This document shows positions 5,148-7,691 of a DNA stretch of 7,691 nt, one piece after another; the stretch's first letter is position 1; each line of letters opens with the position of its first letter. Both the position numbers and the translations under genes were made by a program. The stretch comes from Flammeovirgaceae bacterium. Lineage in GTDB: Bacteria; Bacteroidota; Bacteroidia; Cytophagales; Cyclobacteriaceae. The notes under the pieces are model-generated. The model was given only the letters and a program-made list of their open reading frames with translations, ran no database searches and was not told where the DNA came from. Location of the stretch: contig JAKEEN010000039.1 of the NCBI GenBank assembly GCA_022616575.1, positions 1 to 7,691 on the forward strand, read 5' to 3'.

Positions 5148-6192
5148 AGTCTATTACAAAGGGGTAGTCCCTTTGCTCATAAATGTCAGTCATAGCTTCC
5201 TGCGGATCAGGGAAATTTGATTCTTCAGAGAACTTAACGCTTTCTTCTACTTGCTTCACTATTTTTTCATCAATCTTATCAAGGTCTTTTTGAGTAGCGA
5301 ACTTGTTTTTTAAGATGGTCTCCTTCACGGTCTCAATCGGATCCATCGCCTTGTATTCCTCTACCTCTTCTTTGGTTCTGTATTTCTGCGGATCTGACAT
5401 GGAATGACCCTTATAGCGGTACGTTCTGAATTCTAGCAGTGTAGGGCCATCGCCCGCGCGCGCCCTCTCTGCGGCTTTCGCCACAGCATCATGAACAGCT
5501 TCCGGTTTCATACCATCTACCGGAAATGAGGGCATATCAAAGGCTTCACCTAATGTATACAGATCAGTCACGTTTGAGGTCCTCTTCACGGAAGTACCCA
5601 TGGCGTACCCATTATTTTCAATAACAAAAATTACGGGCAGCTTCCACAACATGGCCAGGTTTAGTGCTTCATGAAATGCACCCTGACGCACGGCCCCATC
5701 GCCCATATAGCAAATACACAGATTGCCCGTCTTATTATACTTTTCCGCGAAAGCAATACCGGCACCCAGTGGCACCTGACCGCCAACAATACCATGGCCG
5801 CCAAAGAAATTCACATTCTTATCAAAGATGTGCATGGAGCCGCCCTTACCTTTCGAAATCCCTGTTTCCTTGCCATATAATTCAGCCATCACTGCGTTAG
5901 GGTTTGTGCCCAATGCCAATGGATGCGCGTGATCACGATAGGCAGTAATCCATTTATCATCTTTTGTTAAAGCCGTTACTGCACCTGCCACGCAGGCCTC
6001 TTGGCCAATATAGAGGTGACAAAAACCCCTGATTTTTTGCATCCCGTAAAGTTGCCCCGCCTTTTCTTCAAACTTGCGCATCAACAGCATGCTTTCATAC
6101 CAAAACAAGTAGGTCTCTTTGGAGAATGAAGGCTTTGCCTTGCTGGCTGTCTTGGAGTTCTTGGCAGGTTTGCTTTTGGTTGTCGTGGCCAT
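5146..6192 (-). CDS. pdhA: Pyruvate dehydrogenase E1 component, alpha subunit
   Basis: The 348-residue product is the thiamin-diphosphate (ThDP)-binding alpha chain of the heterotetrameric E1, which decarboxylates pyruvate and passes the acetyl group to lipoyl-E2. Motifs, numbered from the chosen ATG, include RGFCHLYIGQEA (55-66), AYRDHAHPLALG (84-95), KGKGGSMHIF (114-123) and GGHGIVGGQVPLGAGIAFA (131-149). The ThDP/Mg motif starts with GDGAVRQGAFHEALN (164-178) and closes with ENNGYAMGT (192-200). The loop RYKGHSMSDPQKYRT (259-273) is the one phosphorylated in mitochondrial homologues. The first 21 residues are a Lys/Thr/Ala/Ser-rich tail not part of the usual fold. A longer frame begins with TTG at 6249, but it crosses the predicted promoter, so the ATG at 6192 is used. 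The beta subunit gene is not in this window. A branched-chain 2-oxoacid E1 alpha is less likely, given the close match to pyruvate-type motifs. Confidence 0.93.
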   Translation of the reverse strand: MATTTKSKPAKNSKTASKAKPSFSKETYLFWYESMLLMRKFEEKAGQLYGMQKIRGFCHLYIGQEACVAGAVTALTKDDKWITAYRDHAHPLALGTNPNAVMAELYGKETGISKGKGGSMHIFDKNVNFFGGHGIVGGQVPLGAGIAFAEKYNKTGNLCICYMGDGAVRQGAFHEALNLAMLWKLPVIFVIENNGYAMGTSVKRTSNVTDLYTLGEAFDMPSFPVDGMKPEAVHDAVAKAAERARAGDGPTLLEFRTYRYKGHSMSDPQKYRTKEEVEEYKAMDPIETVKETILKNKFATQKDLDKIDEKIVKQVEESVKFSEESNFPDPQEAMTDIYEQRDYPFVID

Positions 6193-6205
6193 ATCGCTAT
6201 TTTTG
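6175..6205 (+). promoter_or_regulatory. Predicted recF promoter, inside the 5' end of pdhA
   Basis: TTTG (6175-6178), 19 bases, then TATTTTTG (6198-6205) match the Bacteroidota consensus at all fixed positions on the + strand. The start would be near 6212, giving recF a leader of about 65 bases. The -33 box lies within codons 5-6 of pdhA, and the -7 box within its leader. Confidence 0.7.
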
Positions 6206-6218
6206 AAAATCCGAACTG

Positions 6219-6250
6219 CGAAAATAAGTCCCGCAGGCACAATAGCCAAA
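6219..6250 (-). promoter_or_regulatory. Predicted pdhA promoter, inside the recF leader
   Basis: On the - strand TTTG (6250-6247), 20 bases, then TATTTTCG (6226-6219) match the consensus with one mismatch in the -7 box. The start would be near 6212, about 20 bases before the ATG at 6192. It rules against the longer TTG-started pdhA frame, which would begin within the -33 box. Confidence 0.55.
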
Positions 6251-6276
6251 GAAACCCGTATTTATTAACCATTGCT

Positions 6277-7377
6277 TTGCACCTTCAAAAACTTCATTTA
6301 CTCAACTTTAAGAATATCAAGGAAGCGAATCTGAGCTTCCAGGGAAATATTCAAGTACTGGTGGGAAAAAACGGGAGCGGCAAGACGAATTTGCTGGATG
6401 CGATCTATTATTTATCCTTCACCCGAAGCGCCTTTAATTCAGCCGACCAGCAAAATATTTTGTTCGATGAATCATACTTTTCAGTAAGAGGTGAGTTTGA
6501 AAAAGAAGGCAAACAGAAAAAAGTAGTTTGCGTGTACCAGCAAAATCAGAAGAAAAGTTTTCGTGAGGATGAGTTAGAATACACCAAGTTCTCAGATCAC
6601 ATTGGAAGATATCCTGTGGTGTTAATTGCCCCCCAGGATGTTGATTTAATTACGGGAAGCAGTGAAGCGCGAAGAAAATTTTTTGACACCCTGATTTCTC
6701 AACTTGATAAACCGTACCTGCAGCAGTTGATTGTTTATCAACAAGTTTTGAAAGAGAGAAACAGCCTTTTAAAAATGAGTGCTGAACGTGGACTCGATAC
6801 AGATTTATTAGAATCGTATGATGAAAAACTGATTCCAGCGGCACACTACATTTACAAGAAGCGAAATGAATTTATTGTTCAGTTTCTGCCCGATTTCTTA
6901 GCTCATTACCATTTTTTGGCAGATGAGCCTGGTGAAGATGTCTCCATTTTTTATGAGTCAGAGTTGGCGGGCGATGATTTTCGTGCTCTTTTAATAAAGA
7001 ACCGGCAGCGCGATCTTATGATGCAACGGACTTCATCCGGCATTCATAGGGATGATTTTGTTTTCAGGCTGAATCAAAGGGAATTGAAGCGAATTGGTTC
7101 TCAAGGGCAACAGAAGTCCTTTTTGGTAGCCCTTAAGTTTGCCGAGTTCCAATCGATTGAGCGAAATAAACAGAATAAGCCAATTCTGCTTTTGGATGAT
7201 ATTTTTGATAAGCTGGATGACAAGCGAATTCAGAAGCTTTTAGAGTATACCCATCGCGGCATTTTCGGGCAGATATTTATTACCGATGCCAGAACACGGA
7301 CAGAACATTTATTAAAGGATTCGGGAATTATTGCGGAGGTCTTTCAGGTTTCCAATGGAGAGGTTACACATGGCTGA
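6277..7377 (+). CDS. recF: DNA replication and repair protein RecF
   Basis: RecF is an SMC-like ATPase that, with RecO and RecR, helps load RecA at single-strand gaps and stalled forks. The 366-residue product has Walker A GKNGSGKTN (residues 30-38), the family stretch PVVLIAPQDVDLITGSSEARR (within 113-133), and GIHRDDF (255-261). The ABC signature region is GSQGQQKSFLVALK (274-287), and Walker B with D-loop is LLLDDIFDKLD (304-314). Length is normal for the family. The start is TTG: no ATG occurs in frame until residue 167, and MHLQKLHLLNFKN aligns with the usual RecF N-terminus. No Shine-Dalgarno is seen. It overlaps the DUF721 gene by 8 bases and is probably co-transcribed with it. Confidence 0.96.
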   Translation: MHLQKLHLLNFKNIKEANLSFQGNIQVLVGKNGSGKTNLLDAIYYLSFTRSAFNSADQQNILFDESYFSVRGEFEKEGKQKKVVCVYQQNQKKSFREDELEYTKFSDHIGRYPVVLIAPQDVDLITGSSEARRKFFDTLISQLDKPYLQQLIVYQQVLKERNSLLKMSAERGLDTDLLESYDEKLIPAAHYIYKKRNEFIVQFLPDFLAHYHFLADEPGEDVSIFYESELAGDDFRALLIKNRQRDLMMQRTSSGIHRDDFVFRLNQRELKRIGSQGQQKSFLVALKFAEFQSIERNKQNKPILLLDDIFDKLDDKRIQKLLEYTHRGIFGQIFITDARTRTEHLLKDSGIIAEVFQVSNGEVTHG

Positions 7378-7669
7378 AAAAAGGAAACCCGAAATTCAAT
7401 CCATTGGGCAGGCCATACGGGAAATGCTCAATTCCTATAATATCAACACAAAATTTGATGAAGCCACTGTTATTGACTCCTGGGAATCATTGGTTGGAAA
7501 GCCAGTAGCTCGTCAAACAAAGAAAATCTACATTAGGAATAAGGTTCTTTTTGTCCAATTTTCTTCTTCTTCTGTGAAACACGATTTTCAGCTTCATAAG
7601 ACCGACATTTTAGAGCAGTTCAGAAAGCGCTTCGGCCGGGAAGTCCTGGCCGAAATAGTAATCATGTAA
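7370..7669 (+). CDS. DUF721 protein, DciA-like helicase loader
   Basis: The 99-residue product MAEKRKPEIQSI has the compact DUF721 layout. A helical N-terminus with IGQAIREMLNSYNI is followed by ATVIDSWESLVGKPVARQT (32-50), in which the Trp and the VGKPVA turn are typical. The segments KKIYIRNKVLFVQFSSSSVKHDF and LEQFRKRFGREVLAEIVI then form the sheet and last helix. DciA proteins interact with the replicative helicase DnaB and aid its loading in bacteria lacking DnaC, so a replication role is inferred. The ATG at 7370 is chosen over TTG 7331 and ATG 7355 because GGAGAGG (7357-7363) lies six bases before it, a rare clear ribosome site here, and it gives the family start. It overlaps recF by 8 bases, suggesting translational coupling. 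Confidence 0.87.
   Translation: MAEKRKPEIQSIGQAIREMLNSYNINTKFDEATVIDSWESLVGKPVARQTKKIYIRNKVLFVQFSSSSVKHDFQLHKTDILEQFRKRFGREVLAEIVIM
7631..7654 (+). other. Hairpin inside the 3' end of the DUF721 gene
   Basis: TTCGGCC and GGCCGAA form a perfect 7-bp stem that extends through a G-T pair and GG/CC to about 10 bp with a small loop. It lies 15 bases before the stop codon and has no T-tract. It may be a 3' mRNA structure for the recF operon or simply a product of codon choice. Confidence 0.4.
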
Positions 7670-7691
7670 ATTAATTAGTCAACTTGAGTAA

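Noticed and set aside
4832..5195. Plus-strand open frames across the TPR gene start and the repeat before pdhA
   Set aside because: They run across the TPR coding start, its promoter and the pdhA 3' repeat. Composition is unlike a protein and no family is recognised.
5664..5900. Plus-strand frames opposite the centre of pdhA
   Set aside because: They are antisense to the conserved ThDP-binding region of pdhA, so they are shadows.
6193..6249. TTG-initiated extension of pdhA (19 residues)
   Set aside because: It starts within the predicted -33 element and has no family similarity. The ATG at 6192 is preferred.
7331..7369. Longer starts of the DUF721 gene (TTG 7331, ATG 7355)
   Set aside because: They lie deeper within recF and have no ribosome site. 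The ATG at 7370 has GGAGAGG at good spacing.
7670..7691. TTAATTAGTCAACTT at the window end, resembling part of the TTGACTT operator and its AATTAAT flank
   Set aside because: Only one half-site (AGTCAA) is present and no second arm is visible before the window ends, so it cannot be called an operator.

Overview
The window looks like a chromosomal segment from a member of the Bacteroidota, probably Cytophagia-like. Three things suggest this. Several intergenic regions carry the promoter type of that phylum (TTTG, about 19 bases, then TAnnTTTG). Most starts lack a Shine-Dalgarno sequence. The grouping of recF, a DUF721/DciA gene, a membrane-anchored TPR gene and ribH is, from memory, common there. 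Base composition is moderate and most gene content is housekeeping. I see no tRNA, rRNA, CRISPR array or insertion sequence.

Left part (1-2470). The window opens inside the 3' end of panB (pantothenate synthesis, + strand). It converges on a small secreted, cysteine-rich CAP-domain protein (- strand). After a divergent gap holding a GC-rich palindrome comes icd, an NADP-type isocitrate dehydrogenase (+ strand). icd ends in a short hairpin and then a terminator usable from both sides.

Middle part (2566-5029, all - strand). A 397-residue AAA ATPase of the AAA_14/DUF4143 type lies downstream of ribH (lumazine synthase), which lies downstream of a membrane-anchored TPR gene. The genes point the same way but look insulated. 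A hairpin plus T-tract separates the TPR gene from ribH. Two copies of an operator-like palindrome (TTGACTT-N6-AAGTCAA) cover the promoter of the ATPase gene, and one of them overlaps the ribH stop codon. This locus is the least explained part of the window.

Right part (5068-7691). The TPR gene has a near-ideal Bacteroidota promoter. Upstream of it a symmetric repeat hairpin closes pdhA (pyruvate dehydrogenase E1 alpha, - strand). pdhA and recF (+ strand) are divergent, and their predicted promoters face each other with almost coincident start sites. recF overlaps the DciA-like DUF721 gene by 8 bases, which makes a small DNA repair/replication operon.

Several starts were moved inward from longer TTG-initiated frames, because the longer forms run into predicted promoter, operator or hairpin sequence. 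No experimental or database evidence was available. Family names come from recognised motifs, and promoter calls come from consensus matching by eye.
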